Origin: Legionellaceae bacterium
GTDB lineage: Bacteria > Pseudomonadota > Gammaproteobacteria > Legionellales > Legionellaceae
DNA: 64,000 bases
NCBI GenBank assembly: GCA_018061965.1
Contig: JAGOTG010000003.1
Location: 62,001-126,000 of the forward strand
Reading direction: 5' to 3'
Shown here: positions 52,690 to 61,879 of the stretch, piece by piece
Numbering within the stretch: position 1 is the first letter of the stretch
Layout of the letters: each line of letters starts with the position of its first letter
Program-made: the position numbers and the translations under genes
The notes under the pieces: model-generated
Told to the model about the DNA's origin: nothing
Databases searched by the model: none
Seen by the model: the letters and a program-made list of their open reading frames with translations, nothing else

Positions 52690-55600
52690 CTACGCTTCGC
52701 CCAATAAATGCAATAAAGCCGTAATTTCACCAATTTTTTCTTCCGGTTGCGTTGCGGTTAGGGTAAAACAGAGGCGCGAAGGGCCTTGGAGTTGATAGCG
52801 TTGGCTCTGGGTTTGAATCAGTTTGATCAGGGTAACAGGATTGATTTTAGGGTCTGCATTAAATTCTAGTTTGCCTTTTTGATCTGAGGCCTGGATTTTT
52901 TTGATTCCTATTTTGATCGCCAAATATTTTAATTTGGTAATCAAAATCAGATGCTTCACTGATGGGGGCAGCAATCCAAAGCGGTCAATGAGTTCAACCT
53001 GTAAATCATGTAATGCTTGCTCAGATTTTGCATGTGCAATACGTTTGTAGAAAATCAAACGGATATGTACATCGCCGATGTAGCTGTCTGGAATGACCGT
53101 AGAGATTCGCAGATCAATATCTGGACCCTCTTTTAGCGGTGCATTTAGTTCAGGTGTTTTCCCTGATTTCAAATCGTTTACAGCGCGCTCTAGCATTTCC
53201 ATGAAGAGATCAAACCCTATGGCATGCATATTGCCACTTTGTTCTTCACCTAATAATTCACCCGCACCGCGGATTTCAAGATCATGCGAAGCCAGAGTAA
53301 AGCCAGCGCCCAAATCCTCTAACGATACAATCGCCTCTAAGCGCTTGATAGCATCTGAGCTGAGCATATTTTGGGGTGGCGTCAGTAAATAAGCATACGC
53401 CTGATGATGTGAACGACCCACACGACCACGTAATTGATGTAATTGGGCCAAACCAAATTTGTCTGCGCGGTCAATGATAATGGTATTGGCAGTAGGAATA
53501 TCGATGCCTGTTTCAATAATAGTGGTACACACCAATACATTAAACTGGTGATGATAAAAATCAGACATAATCCGCTCTAATTCCCGTTCGCGCATTTGTC
53601 CATGCGCATTGCGAATTTTTGCTTGGGGAATTAGTTTTTGTAAATCTTGGCTAACTCGGTCAATGGTTTGCACATTATTATGCAAAAAGAAGACTTGTCC
53701 GCCACGGAGTATTTCACGCAATATAGCTTCACTGATGATGCTGTTCGTTTGTTCTTGCCAAAAGGTTTTGATGGCTAAGCGTTTTGCTGGTGGAGTGGCA
53801 ATTAAGGAGATATCGCGAATCCCGGCCATGGACATATTTAAAGTGCGTGGAATAGGGGTTGCAGTCATACATAAGAGATCAACATGCGCCCTCATGCTTT
53901 TGATATATTCTTTTTGCTTGACCCCAAAACGATGTTCTTCATCAATGATTAATAGGCCTAAATTCTGAAATTGAATCGATTTTTGTAAGAGTTTATGAGT
54001 TCCAATCACAATATCGACTTGACCATTTGCTAAGCCTTGTACGGTTTTCTCTGCTTGTTTTTCACTGCGGAACCGAGATAGCAATTCAATGGTAATTGGA
54101 AAATCAGCAAAACGGTCGCGAAAGGTGGCAAAATGTTGATCGGCTAATAAAGTCGTAGGCGTTAAAACACAGATTTGCTTGCCATCGCGGGCTGCGATAA
54201 AGGCTGCGCGCATGGCAACTTCTGTTTTACCGAAACCGACATCCCCACAAATTAGTCTATCCATCGGTCTTGGTGATTCCATATCTGCGATAATTTGCTG
54301 AATGGCCGCGTCTTGATCTCCAGTAAGGGTAAAAGGAAATCCTGCTGCAAAACGTTGGTAATCAATTTGATGCATATGATATTGATGCCCTGGCGCTTGG
54401 GCACGTTTGGCATAAATTTCTAATAATTCAATGGCAACATCATGGATTTTTTCCGCGGCTTTTTTCTTTTCTTTTTGCCAAAGATCGGAGCCGAGTCGAT
54501 GGAGTGGGGCGTGTTCAGAATCAGCACCAGTATAGCGACTGATAAGATGTAATGACGTAACCGGGACATAGATTTTATCGTCCCCGGCATACGCCAAACT
54601 AAGAAATTCATTGGACAAACCGTCGTGAACAAAGGTTTGCAATCCTTGATACCGGCCTACGCCGAATTCAAGGTGAACCACGGGTGCTCCAATCTGCAAT
54701 TCGGCCAGATCTCGAATCATGACATTGGGATCGATGGCTTTTGAGCTTTTGCGTTGTTGTGGAGTCGCTTGCTGACCAAATAATTGAGATTCCACAATAA
54801 TGGATAAATCAGCAAATTCCGCCCCATCGTTTAGGGTGCCGAGCGTAATATTAACGGCTTGGGTATGATTAGCTAGAAATGCTTGCCATGATGGCTGCCA
54901 TTTAGGAAAAATGTTGGATTGCTTCAATAGGTCTAAGATAATTTCGCGGCGTCCCAATGACTCCACGACCACCAGAGTGCGATGGTTTGTCGTATCTAGC
55001 CAATTTTTGAGGGCATGAAAAGGTTCAGCGCTATGCCTATCAATGGTCACTATGCGCGGTGGGTCGATTGCGAAATTGTGATTACCTTTTTTGTGAATCA
55101 CTGGCTCATGCGAGAGTTTGATGCGGGTATGTTGTTTGGTCGCACTTAGCAACTCAGCGGGGGATAGAAAGCACTGTTCAGGGCGTAAAATAGGGCGGGT
55201 GCGATCATGGCTTCTTTGCGTAAAACGCTGCGTCACTTCTTGCCAAAACTGCTCAGCATAGTCCAAGGTGGTTCCAACCATACTGACAGTCGATTCGGGG
55301 GGTAAATAATCAAAAAAACTGACTGCTTTGGGGAAAAACAGGGGTAAATAACACTCAATACCTGCGGGAATTTGGCCAGCAGAGATTGCTTCATAGAGTG
55401 GTATCTGAGTAGGATTTCCACTAAATTCATTTCTAAAAGCTTGGCGAAAATGGCTGATACCCTGTTCGCTTAATAGGATTTCTCGGGCTGGTAAGATATG
55501 AATTTTATCAATTTTCTTAATTGTCCGTTGCGACTCTGGGTTGAAACTCCGCAAACTGAGAATTTCCTCATCGAATAATTCGACTCTAAATGGCACGGAG

Positions 55601-56136
55601 CTGCCCATTGGAAAGAGATCTAAGATGGCGCCTCGCAGCGCAAATTCGCCATGTTCTAATACGGTATTGACAGAGTAGTAGCCAGCTTGGATTAATTTCT
55701 GGCGAAAGGTTTCAATATTAAGGTGTTGTTGGCATTGTAATAAGAGGCTATGTTGTTGTACAAAATCAGGAGGACACAGTTTATGCATCAAGGTGCTCAC
55801 TGAGCTGATGACAATCGCTGTTTTGAGCTGGGGCAGACGACTTAAGGTCGTTAAGCGTTCGGAGATGATATCCTGGTGCGGTGAAAATTGATCATAGGGT
55901 AAGGTTTCCCAATCAGGAAAAACCAAAATTTCTTGCGGCTGCGGATGATCTTTGAAATAAAACTGCAGTTCATCAATGAGTTGTTTGGCATACCAATTAT
56001 CGGGGGTAATACAGAGCTTGATACCAGGCGTTTGTTGACAATATTCGGCAAATGCCAAAGACAGACTACTGCCATATAATTGCCCCCAAGCAGATTTGTT
56101 TATGGTATGATCATCGATTAGAATCGTATTAGACAT
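52690..56136 (-). CDS. mfd: Transcription-repair coupling factor Mfd
   Basis: Removes stalled RNA polymerase and recruits UvrA. 1148 aa, full length. The UvrB-homology N-terminus (TVLEHGEFALRGAILDLFPMG), the polymerase-interacting domain (LQIGAPVVHLEFGVGRYQGL), and the SF2 translocase with Walker A CGDVGFGKTEVAMRAA, LLIIDEEHRFGVKQKE, TATPIPRTLNMSM and QLRGRVGRS are present, followed by the C-terminal TRCF domain. Diverges from dnaQ across 65 bp. Confidence 0.97.
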   Translation of the reverse strand: MSNTILIDDHTINKSAWGQLYGSSLSLAFAEYCQQTPGIKLCITPDNWYAKQLIDELQFYFKDHPQPQEILVFPDWETLPYDQFSPHQDIISERLTTLSRLPQLKTAIVISSVSTLMHKLCPPDFVQQHSLLLQCQQHLNIETFRQKLIQAGYYSVNTVLEHGEFALRGAILDLFPMGSSVPFRVELFDEEILSLRSFNPESQRTIKKIDKIHILPAREILLSEQGISHFRQAFRNEFSGNPTQIPLYEAISAGQIPAGIECYLPLFFPKAVSFFDYLPPESTVSMVGTTLDYAEQFWQEVTQRFTQRSHDRTRPILRPEQCFLSPAELLSATKQHTRIKLSHEPVIHKKGNHNFAIDPPRIVTIDRHSAEPFHALKNWLDTTNHRTLVVVESLGRREIILDLLKQSNIFPKWQPSWQAFLANHTQAVNITLGTLNDGAEFADLSIIVESQLFGQQATPQQRKSSKAIDPNVMIRDLAELQIGAPVVHLEFGVGRYQGLQTFVHDGLSNEFLSLAYAGDDKIYVPVTSLHLISRYTGADSEHAPLHRLGSDLWQKEKKKAAEKIHDVAIELLEIYAKRAQAPGHQYHMHQIDYQRFAAGFPFTLTGDQDAAIQQIIADMESPRPMDRLICGDVGFGKTEVAMRAAFIAARDGKQICVLTPTTLLADQHFATFRDRFADFPITIELLSRFRSEKQAEKTVQGLANGQVDIVIGTHKLLQKSIQFQNLGLLIIDEEHRFGVKQKEYIKSMRAHVDLLCMTATPIPRTLNMSMAGIRDISLIATPPAKRLAIKTFWQEQTNSIISEAILREILRGGQVFFLHNNVQTIDRVSQDLQKLIPQAKIRNAHGQMRERELERIMSDFYHHQFNVLVCTTIIETGIDIPTANTIIIDRADKFGLAQLHQLRGRVGRSHHQAYAYLLTPPQNMLSSDAIKRLEAIVSLEDLGAGFTLASHDLEIRGAGELLGEEQSGNMHAIGFDLFMEMLERAVNDLKSGKTPELNAPLKEGPDIDLRISTVIPDSYIGDVHIRLIFYKRIAHAKSEQALHDLQVELIDRFGLLPPSVKHLILITKLKYLAIKIGIKKIQASDQKGKLEFNADPKINPVTLIKLIQTQSQRYQLQGPSRLCFTLTATQPEEKIGEITALLHLLGEA

Positions 56137-56201
56137 GTGCGCGTAAGTAGAATAAAACCTGCAAGTATAACCGTAGTGAGTGACTAAAAAAAGGGGAAAG
56201 A

Positions 56202-56870
56202 ATGCGTCAAATTGCTTTGGATACAGAGACTACGGGGATTGGCCACGATTCTGGGCATCGCATCATTGAAATTGGTTGCGTAGAATTGATTAATCGTCGT
56301 TTAACCGGTCAGACGTACCATGTGTATTTGAACCCTCAAAGATTGGTGGATGAAGGTGCATTTAAAGTTCACGGGATTAGTGATCATTTTTTGAAGGACA
56401 AGCCTGAGTTCAAGTCTATTTATCAAGAGTTTCTTGCATTTATTGGTCAAGCAGAATTGATTATCCATAACGCAGCCTTTGATTTGGGGTTTTTAAACGC
56501 AGAATTAAAACGCTGTAGTTATTCAGAGCGACTTGAGCAGAGTTGTTCTGTAGTGGATACGCTATTATTAGCCAGAAAAAAGCATCCTGGACAGCGCAAT
56601 AATTTAGATGCCCTCTGTAAACGCTATGACATTGACAATACGCATCGTCAATTACATGGCGCATTACTGGATGCGCAAATCCTTGCCCAGTTATATTTAG
56701 CCATGACGGGCGGGCAAACAGATTTATTTGGGGACAGTGGTGCGACTGAAACAGAAGCGCAAATCTCGCAAACATCCAAGCCGGTTTTATCCTCTTCTTC
56801 GCCCATTTATTATGCGAATCCTGAGGAATTGCGTCGCCATCAAGAGTTTATGCAGCGCTTGGAAAAGTAG
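56202..56870 (+). CDS. dnaQ: DNA polymerase III epsilon subunit (proofreading exonuclease)
   Basis: 3'-5' exonuclease of the replicase. ExoI LDTETTGIG, ExoII HNAAFDLGFLN and ExoIII HGALLDAQILAQLYLAM are intact, including the HxxxxD catalytic pair. After residue ~178 a Ser/Thr-rich linker leads to a C-terminal segment that would bind the alpha subunit (YANPEELRRHQEFM). 222 aa, slightly shorter than E. coli DnaQ. Its usual partner rnhA is not adjacent. Confidence 0.95.
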   Translation: MRQIALDTETTGIGHDSGHRIIEIGCVELINRRLTGQTYHVYLNPQRLVDEGAFKVHGISDHFLKDKPEFKSIYQEFLAFIGQAELIIHNAAFDLGFLNAELKRCSYSERLEQSCSVVDTLLLARKKHPGQRNNLDALCKRYDIDNTHRQLHGALLDAQILAQLYLAMTGGQTDLFGDSGATETEAQISQTSKPVLSSSSPIYYANPEELRRHQEFMQRLEK

Positions 56871-56884
56871 GTTGTGAAATGATT

Positions 56885-56978
56885 AATCCGTTCGAGCTGA
56901 GGAGAGGCCTGGGTCTCGTATCGAAGCTTTAAGTCATGCTTCGAGACTGCGTCAATGCCCCCTCAGCACGAAAGGATT
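56885..56978. repeat. Imperfect palindromic repeat after dnaQ
   Basis: AATCCGTTCGAGCTGAGG at the left and CCTCAGCACGAAAGGATT at the right are imperfect complements; inside, TCTCGTATCGAAGC pairs with GCTTCGAGACTG-type sequence. It fills most of the 123-bp gap between convergent dnaQ and the NlpC/P60 gene, where it could also end transcription. Confidence 0.65.
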
Positions 56979-56993
56979 TAAAAAACCAAATAC

Positions 56994-57632
56994 TTAAATT
57001 TTTTCACAGTTCAAATTTGGCACGCAACCATACCCAAGAAAATAGCCATGACTATCTTTGTCCGGTACTTTAAAATCAAATACACTCACGCCGTAAATTT
57101 TTCTTCCTTTATAAGTACGCCCATTGCTAGCACCAATCATCAAGGGTTGACCTGTTTGGTTTTTTCCTAGATACATCATCACATGGGTGACATTGATAGA
57201 CCTCTCAATCTTGTACGTACCGGACCAGAATAACAAATCACCGGGACGCAAATGCGCAAATTCAATGGCATCAATGGATGTCGTGCGCTCCGGAACCGCA
57301 TAAAAATGGCCGTGTGTGGTGACCCATTGATATTGTAAATCCGACGAGCGCGGCACATCGGGTATCCCCATTTGCCTTAATGCATAATACATAGTACCGG
57401 AGCAATCCATGCCACCTGCCTTGGGATCGGAGCTACCGTATTGATAATTCAGCCCTTGTCTCGCTAAGCTAAGCAGCAAATTAATGGGATTTTGGACTTT
57501 AGGTGGGTAAGAGGAAAAAGAGGATAATTCGGTCGTCGCAATGGACTCCGGGTATTGATTAGAGTGTTCTTTTGCAAAGAGATATCCGGAAATAAAAATG
57601 CAATATATATATACAGATACTTTAATCAACAC
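56994..57632 (-). CDS. Secreted NlpC/P60-family peptidoglycan endopeptidase
   Basis: C40 cysteine peptidase cutting cell-wall stem peptides. The leader (VSVYIYCIFISGYLFAKE) is hydrophobic and could be cleaved or act as an anchor. The domain opens with ARQGLNYQYGS; the nucleophile is in GGMDCSGTMYYALRQMG and the catalytic histidine in VTHVMMYLG, with PGDLLFW between. 212 aa. It diverges from the YkuD gene, giving a small cell-wall remodelling pair. Confidence 0.88.
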   Translation of the reverse strand: MLIKVSVYIYCIFISGYLFAKEHSNQYPESIATTELSSFSSYPPKVQNPINLLLSLARQGLNYQYGSSDPKAGGMDCSGTMYYALRQMGIPDVPRSSDLQYQWVTTHGHFYAVPERTTSIDAIEFAHLRPGDLLFWSGTYKIERSINVTHVMMYLGKNQTGQPLMIGASNGRTYKGRKIYGVSVFDFKVPDKDSHGYFLGYGCVPNLNCEKI

Positions 57633-57792
57633 CAGATCTTCTCGTCAATGCGTTACATGGTTTAAGCATAGCATTTGCAACGGTATCTGTACGTATTTTT
57701 TATCTAAAGTGCATATTTAAAGTATGTTGCAAGAAAATCGCCCATTATTAATCTATAATTATACATAGGAGTGATTGATTTAAGGATAAATC

Positions 57793-58299
57793 ATGAAACG
57801 GGTTGATTGGTACAAACCACTGTCTTTCGTCGCTTGTCTTGCGTCTGCATTGTTATTATGGGTTTCTACTGACGCGCAATCAATTATTCCAGGCTCAAGT
57901 TACGATGTCGCTGCAGCGGGTAAATTTGTGTTCGATCCCACGACTCAACGTTGGACTGCCATAAATAGCGATGGCCAGGTAGTAAAATCGGGTCATGGTT
58001 CGGCAGGACGTGCGTATTGCTCAGATACTGGCCGACGATGTAGAACACCGACCGGTACTTTTCATGTAATCCAAAAAAGAGGCGCTGATTGTCGTTCTAG
58101 CCGCTACCCAGTGGGTAAAGGTGGTTCCCCCATGCCCTATTGTATGTTTTTCTCTCAGTATTATGCAGTCCATGGTTCACATGAAGTGCCCAATTATAAT
58201 GCGAGCCACGGTTGTATCCGAATCCATCCAGCAGATGCTAAGTGGTTATATTACAATTTTATGGAAGTGGGTACGCCGGTGATCGTGAAACCGTATTAA
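57793..58299 (+). CDS. L,D-transpeptidase (YkuD domain)
   Basis: Forms 3-3 crosslinks in peptidoglycan or links lipoprotein to it. The N-terminal hydrophobic segment (FVACLASALLLWVS) is a leader or anchor. The catalytic signature is complete: the upstream histidine in YYAVHGSHE and the nucleophile motif NASHGCIRIHPADA. RRCRTPTGTFHVIQK is the usual substrate-cleft strand. 168 aa, a compact single-domain form without LysM. Confidence 0.9.
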   Translation: MKRVDWYKPLSFVACLASALLLWVSTDAQSIIPGSSYDVAAAGKFVFDPTTQRWTAINSDGQVVKSGHGSAGRAYCSDTGRRCRTPTGTFHVIQKRGADCRSSRYPVGKGGSPMPYCMFFSQYYAVHGSHEVPNYNASHGCIRIHPADAKWLYYNFMEVGTPVIVKPY

Positions 58300-58322
58300 C
58301 AAAACAATCATATGAGAATTTT

Positions 58323-58447
58323 ACAGGACTTACTCAAAACTCCGATCTCTTCGTTGGATTTAGTCTTTAATTCGGTCATTTAGTCATCTAAACTCCCTCA
58401 TTAAAGACTAAATCCGCCTCGACCTCGGGGTTTTGCGTAAGTCCTGT
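58323..58447. repeat. Palindromic repeat family A, copy 3 (125 bp)
   Basis: ACAGGACTTACTCAAAAC at the left pairs with GTTTTGCGTAAGTCCTGT at the right. The inner arms GGATTTAGTCTTTAA and TTAAAGACTAAATCC are perfect complements, so the element folds end to end. It fills the gap between convergent YkuD and erpA and ends one base before the erpA stop codon. Confidence 0.9.
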
Positions 58448-58448
58448 T

Positions 58449-58862
58449 TTATATCGTGTCATCATCCACAGAAAATGACGAACCGCAGCCACAGGTCGTT
58501 TTGGCATTGGGATTGCGAATGATAAATTGTTCTTGGATGCCACTGGTATAGTCGATTTCAGCACCGTGTAGCAATTGAACGCTGATGCAATCGACTAAGA
58601 GTTTGATGGTGATATTAGAATCAGACGAGGCAGTTTCAATGATTGTATCATCTTCTTGAATTTTTTCGTCAAAAGTAAAGCCATATTGGTAGCCAGAACA
58701 GCCGCCGCCAGTGATATAGACCCTCAAATGCAAATTGGGATTGCCTTCTTCAGTAATCAAGGCTGCGACTTTGTTGGCGGCGGCCGTTGATACATGAATA
58801 ACAGGCTGCATAGCGTGTTGCACAATAGGTTCGTGGTGTTGTACCGCGGATGCATCTGCCAT
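58449..58862 (-). CDS. erpA: A-type iron-sulphur carrier protein (ErpA/IscA-like)
   Basis: Delivers Fe-S clusters to apo-proteins. The three cluster cysteines are in [17 protein letters not shown] and [12 protein letters not shown]. The domain begins at [16 protein letters not shown] after a ~25-residue N-terminal extension ([16 protein letters not shown]), making 137 aa against ~114 in E. coli. The DxxSxxxLxGAEIDY stretch ([22 protein letters not shown]) fits ErpA. ErpA is favoured over IscA because no isc operon surrounds it, but IscA is not excluded. Confidence 0.88.
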   Translation of the reverse strand: MADASAVQHHEPIVQHAMQPVIHVSTAAANKVAALITEEGNPNLHLRVYITGGGCSGYQYGFTFDEKIQEDDTIIETASSDSNITIKLLVDCISVQLLHGAEIDYTSGIQEQFIIRNPNAKTTCGCGSSFSVDDDTI

Positions 58863-58943
58863 TTGGGATCTCTAATGTTATAAAAGTCTTATTATATCAC
58901 AGTACAGAAAACGTAAGAAACAATCTTGCTAATCTGTCCGTTC

Positions 58944-58980
58944 TTGATAACAAGAAGCCATATACTATACTTGTAGTATA
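58944..58980 (+). promoter_or_regulatory. Candidate promoter and palindromic operator for the 59021 gene
   Basis: TTGATA at 58944 is followed after 16 nt by TATACT at 58966. The -10 region is overlapped by the palindrome TATACTA-N6-TAGTATA (58961-58980), a position where a repressor would block transcription. Confidence 0.5.
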
Positions 58981-59020
58981 AAATTAAAACCACACAAGTG
59001 ATTGTATATGAGGAAGCATC

Positions 59021-59977
59021 ATGCAGGAACGGCATAAACATCGAAATTTAAATTTTTTTTCTTACGATAGTCAGAAAGCAGTCGAAGGTGCACATGCTGG
59101 GACACGTACATTGAGTGATTGGAATAGACAAATTAGCGCTGGAGAAGGCTGTGTTTATTATATTAATGGTGTCAAATTATCTAAATTGCGCGAAAGAAAA
59201 ACCGTGGTAAATGGGCGTGAACAAAGTCAATTTGTCGAGTTTGAAAATGTTGCTGAATTAAAAAAGTTTTATAAAAAAAATCTTTTTAATAATATTCCGG
59301 AATTGAGTGCTGAACGGCCTCGACGTAGGCGAGCAGCGCGTAAAACACCTAATACTACAGCGTCACCAGAGGTTTTGGCGAAACGTCGGGCCCAAAAAAT
59401 GAAGCGTAAGGTACGCGCAATGAGTCGTGCAGAACGAATAGATTTGGCGGTAGAACAGGCTTGTTTACATTGGCATCAAGCGGGCATTCAACATGCAACT
59501 TATCAACACGCTAGCAAATATGCATTAGAAAACTTTCGTGACATCGGTATTCCTGAGCCCAAATTCAAGGTTAATTTTAATGCAGTTAAAGGGGGAGTGA
59601 AAATTACCGAGGAAAATATAATCAGACAGTGGAATCAAAATAGTCCGACCGGTGGCCAACCAAAAAAGCATATTCTCAGTGATACAGAGCAGTATTACGT
59701 TAAAACGCACAGCACTTATTTGTTTACTCCAGAAACTATCCAGGTCCAAGATTTAGTTATAGATTGCCCAGAAAAAGCTTTAGCCCCCATTTTTGATAAG
59801 CGAGATCAAGCCGAGTCGGGTAATCGTGTTAGCAATCCATTTTTACGTACTTTGTATTCTTTTGTTGCAAGCTTTGGTTCAAGTCCCTCAACAACTGAAA
59901 CCAAGGAGATACCGAGCATAAAAATGCAAGAAGAGGCTCAAACCACGATTGAGCTTCCTAAAATCAAAGGGTTATGA
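59021..59977 (+). CDS. Unrecognised basic protein, 318 aa
   Basis: No family recognised. Two dense basic clusters, RPRRRRAARK (99-108) and KRRAQKMKRKVR (121-132), sit 12 residues apart, the pattern of a bipartite nuclear-localisation or nucleic-acid-binding signal. The N-terminal ~95 residues look folded (GEGCVYYINGVKLSKLRE). The middle is rich in His/Trp/Tyr helices, and the last ~50 residues are Ser/Thr/Glu-rich. No leader or membrane segment. It has a plausible promoter with an operator-like palindrome. Its last 6 bp overlap the end of the convergent membrane-protein gene. Confidence 0.72.
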   Translation: MQERHKHRNLNFFSYDSQKAVEGAHAGTRTLSDWNRQISAGEGCVYYINGVKLSKLRERKTVVNGREQSQFVEFENVAELKKFYKKNLFNNIPELSAERPRRRRAARKTPNTTASPEVLAKRRAQKMKRKVRAMSRAERIDLAVEQACLHWHQAGIQHATYQHASKYALENFRDIGIPEPKFKVNFNAVKGGVKITEENIIRQWNQNSPTGGQPKKHILSDTEQYYVKTHSTYLFTPETIQVQDLVIDCPEKALAPIFDKRDQAESGNRVSNPFLRTLYSFVASFGSSPSTTETKEIPSIKMQEEAQTTIELPKIKGL

Positions 59978-61270
59978 CTGAAGCCTCATGCTGGTTCCGC
60001 TTCTTTTTTCTGGATAATCCCAAGAGCCAAGTACTTCGTCGGTGACTGCATCAACGCCGTTTTCGTCTAGTGCACCTAATCCAGTGATTGCTTTACCTTG
60101 AGGGGTGCTATTTAAAAAGCGCCCATAATATTTGAGCGCAGCGCCATGCTCGCTGATAAATTTCTCCTTCTCTTTTTCATGACTTGTAATAGTTTGCCTG
60201 GAGGATGTTGTTGGTGGTAGTGAAACACTAATGTGTTTCTGAACAACTTGGTTAACAAAGTCTTGGGTATTTTTTTGAGTGTAATACTGCTGATCCATTC
60301 TTTCCTGTAATAATGTTTTGACCGTTGTCCAACTGTCTGTTTTACTAAGTTTTAGCGTAAATTTTTGTGGATCTACAGCTTTTAAAACTTCCAAAAAACT
60401 ATTGATCATGCCAGTACTACATTCTTCAAGGTCTAATGCAGTGCTGCTGGCGCTTAAATTACGCTGCAGATTGGCTAAATAATTTGCGGTTAGTTTTTTT
60501 AATTGTCGCGTTTGGTCCGAAGATAAACGATATTCGTGAATCACTGTCCAAACTAAGCATAACGTGTTGAAAGGCGTTTTGGGCTGATAATGTTTGGAAG
60601 ATGTTTTGAGATCATGTGCGGGTGCTTGATTAAGAAACCCCGTTTGGATCTGTTGCAAGCAATTCTGTGCATAGAGCACAGTCATATCTTCCGGATCAAT
60701 TATCGTTGTTTGAAGTTCTGTTAAAAAGCTTTCAATCTCTCTAGGAATGATTTTCAGACGGTCTTTGGCTTTCTTTCCATAATGTTGATCAACAAGATCG
60801 TATAACTCATTGGCAGTTAAAGTCACAATGGGACTATGCGGTGAAAGATGATAGTTTTTATAGAGGTCAAAATAATAACTTGCATAAAATAACAGGCTAA
60901 ATTTGTGAGCCAATGCTCCTACATAGGGTCCTTCATAGAGCGCAATATCTTTTTGAAAGAAAAGAGCCGAAAAATATCGTGCATCCGTATTGTAAAAATC
61001 AGTCCAATACGTTTTGATGCGAGTGAAGGATAGATCAAAAAACCCTGTAAATCCAACGCCCCATCCGGATACAACAATATGTAATAAGGATTGAACAAGC
61101 ATAGTCAAAATCTTAATCGGACTATACAACAGTTCTGCGGCAGCTGCGCGATATTTTCCTTCAATCAATTTATCTACAAACAGGAGAGCGACCAACAGAG
61201 TCTGAATTAAGAGTAATGGAGAGTAGATTATTAAATAGAGTAATATTCCGGCAACACGATTTAATAGCAT
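59972..61270 (-). CDS. Unrecognised protein with N-terminal membrane hairpins, 432 aa
   Basis: No family recognised. Residues 1-35 and ~52-85 are hydrophobic (GILLYLIIYSPLLLIQTLLV; IKILTMLVQSLLHIVVSGWG) and may form two re-entrant or paired spans. About 340 soluble residues follow, mostly helical, with a Ser/Thr-rich patch near 355-370 and an acidic-to-basic tail. The layout recalls the 2397-3887 gene (short N-terminal membrane part, large soluble part), but I see no clear sequence match. It is divergent from the small 61462 gene. Confidence 0.72.
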   Translation of the reverse strand: MLLNRVAGILLYLIIYSPLLLIQTLLVALLFVDKLIEGKYRAAAAELLYSPIKILTMLVQSLLHIVVSGWGVGFTGFFDLSFTRIKTYWTDFYNTDARYFSALFFQKDIALYEGPYVGALAHKFSLLFYASYYFDLYKNYHLSPHSPIVTLTANELYDLVDQHYGKKAKDRLKIIPREIESFLTELQTTIIDPEDMTVLYAQNCLQQIQTGFLNQAPAHDLKTSSKHYQPKTPFNTLCLVWTVIHEYRLSSDQTRQLKKLTANYLANLQRNLSASSTALDLEECSTGMINSFLEVLKAVDPQKFTLKLSKTDSWTTVKTLLQERMDQQYYTQKNTQDFVNQVVQKHISVSLPPTTSSRQTITSHEKEKEKFISEHGAALKYYGRFLNSTPQGKAITGLGALDENGVDAVTDEVLGSWDYPEKRSGTSMRLQS

Positions 61271-61461
61271 GTTTGTTTCAGATTCTTATGGGTGAAAAAG
61301 TGAGCGATTTTAACTTGGTTTATATTTATTGTAAACAGTTTAAGCTTCTAGTAAGTCGCAGCATAAAAGACAACGCCATTTTTTTAAATCAATCATTTTT
61401 GACAAAGTATTGTCTATAAACCATGCTTAATAGAGATTTTTAACCAATTTGGAATAAGATA

Positions 61462-61872
61462 ATGCAAACTGTGGAAGATATTTTGCAGGAAAAAATTGCT
61501 AGTTCGAAAATGAGATCGGATACCAGGGCAGTCACTCTTTACAAAGTCATAGAGGAGTTTGCTATTTCGAATGACTGTTTATATGACTTTGACAAAGGGA
61601 GTGAGATTAAAGCGCTGTATACTTTGCTCGATGAAAAAGTACCTGTCGCAATGACGAATTCAGCTGAGATTACTGCAGTAATTAAAGGAAATGAATCGAA
61701 TTCACTTCTTTCTTTAGCTGCGAGACTAATAAATAGATCAAGTCGCGAAAAATCTACGATTCCAGATGTTGAGAGTATTCGAGCTAAAGTGGTTGCGGTA
61801 TTTCCAGCGCCTGTGCTTGCAGATCGTCTGGATCCTCGAAGTCCTGGCAAACAAGGAGGGTCTAGAGAGTGA
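61462..61872 (+). CDS. Unrecognised small protein, 136 aa
   Basis: No family recognised. The first ~60 residues are helical and charged (VEDILQEKIASSKMRSDTRA), a middle segment is Ser/Asn-rich, and the tail is basic and Pro/Gly-rich (DRLDPRSPGKQGGSRE). Leaderless and soluble. It lies between the divergent membrane-protein gene and convergent mnmA, whose stop is 7 bp away. The 191-bp gap upstream shows no strong promoter. It could be a fragment of a larger lost gene. Confidence 0.55.
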   Translation: MQTVEDILQEKIASSKMRSDTRAVTLYKVIEEFAISNDCLYDFDKGSEIKALYTLLDEKVPVAMTNSAEITAVIKGNESNSLLSLAARLINRSSREKSTIPDVESIRAKVVAVFPAPVLADRLDPRSPGKQGGSRE

Positions 61873-61879
61873 ACTGCTA

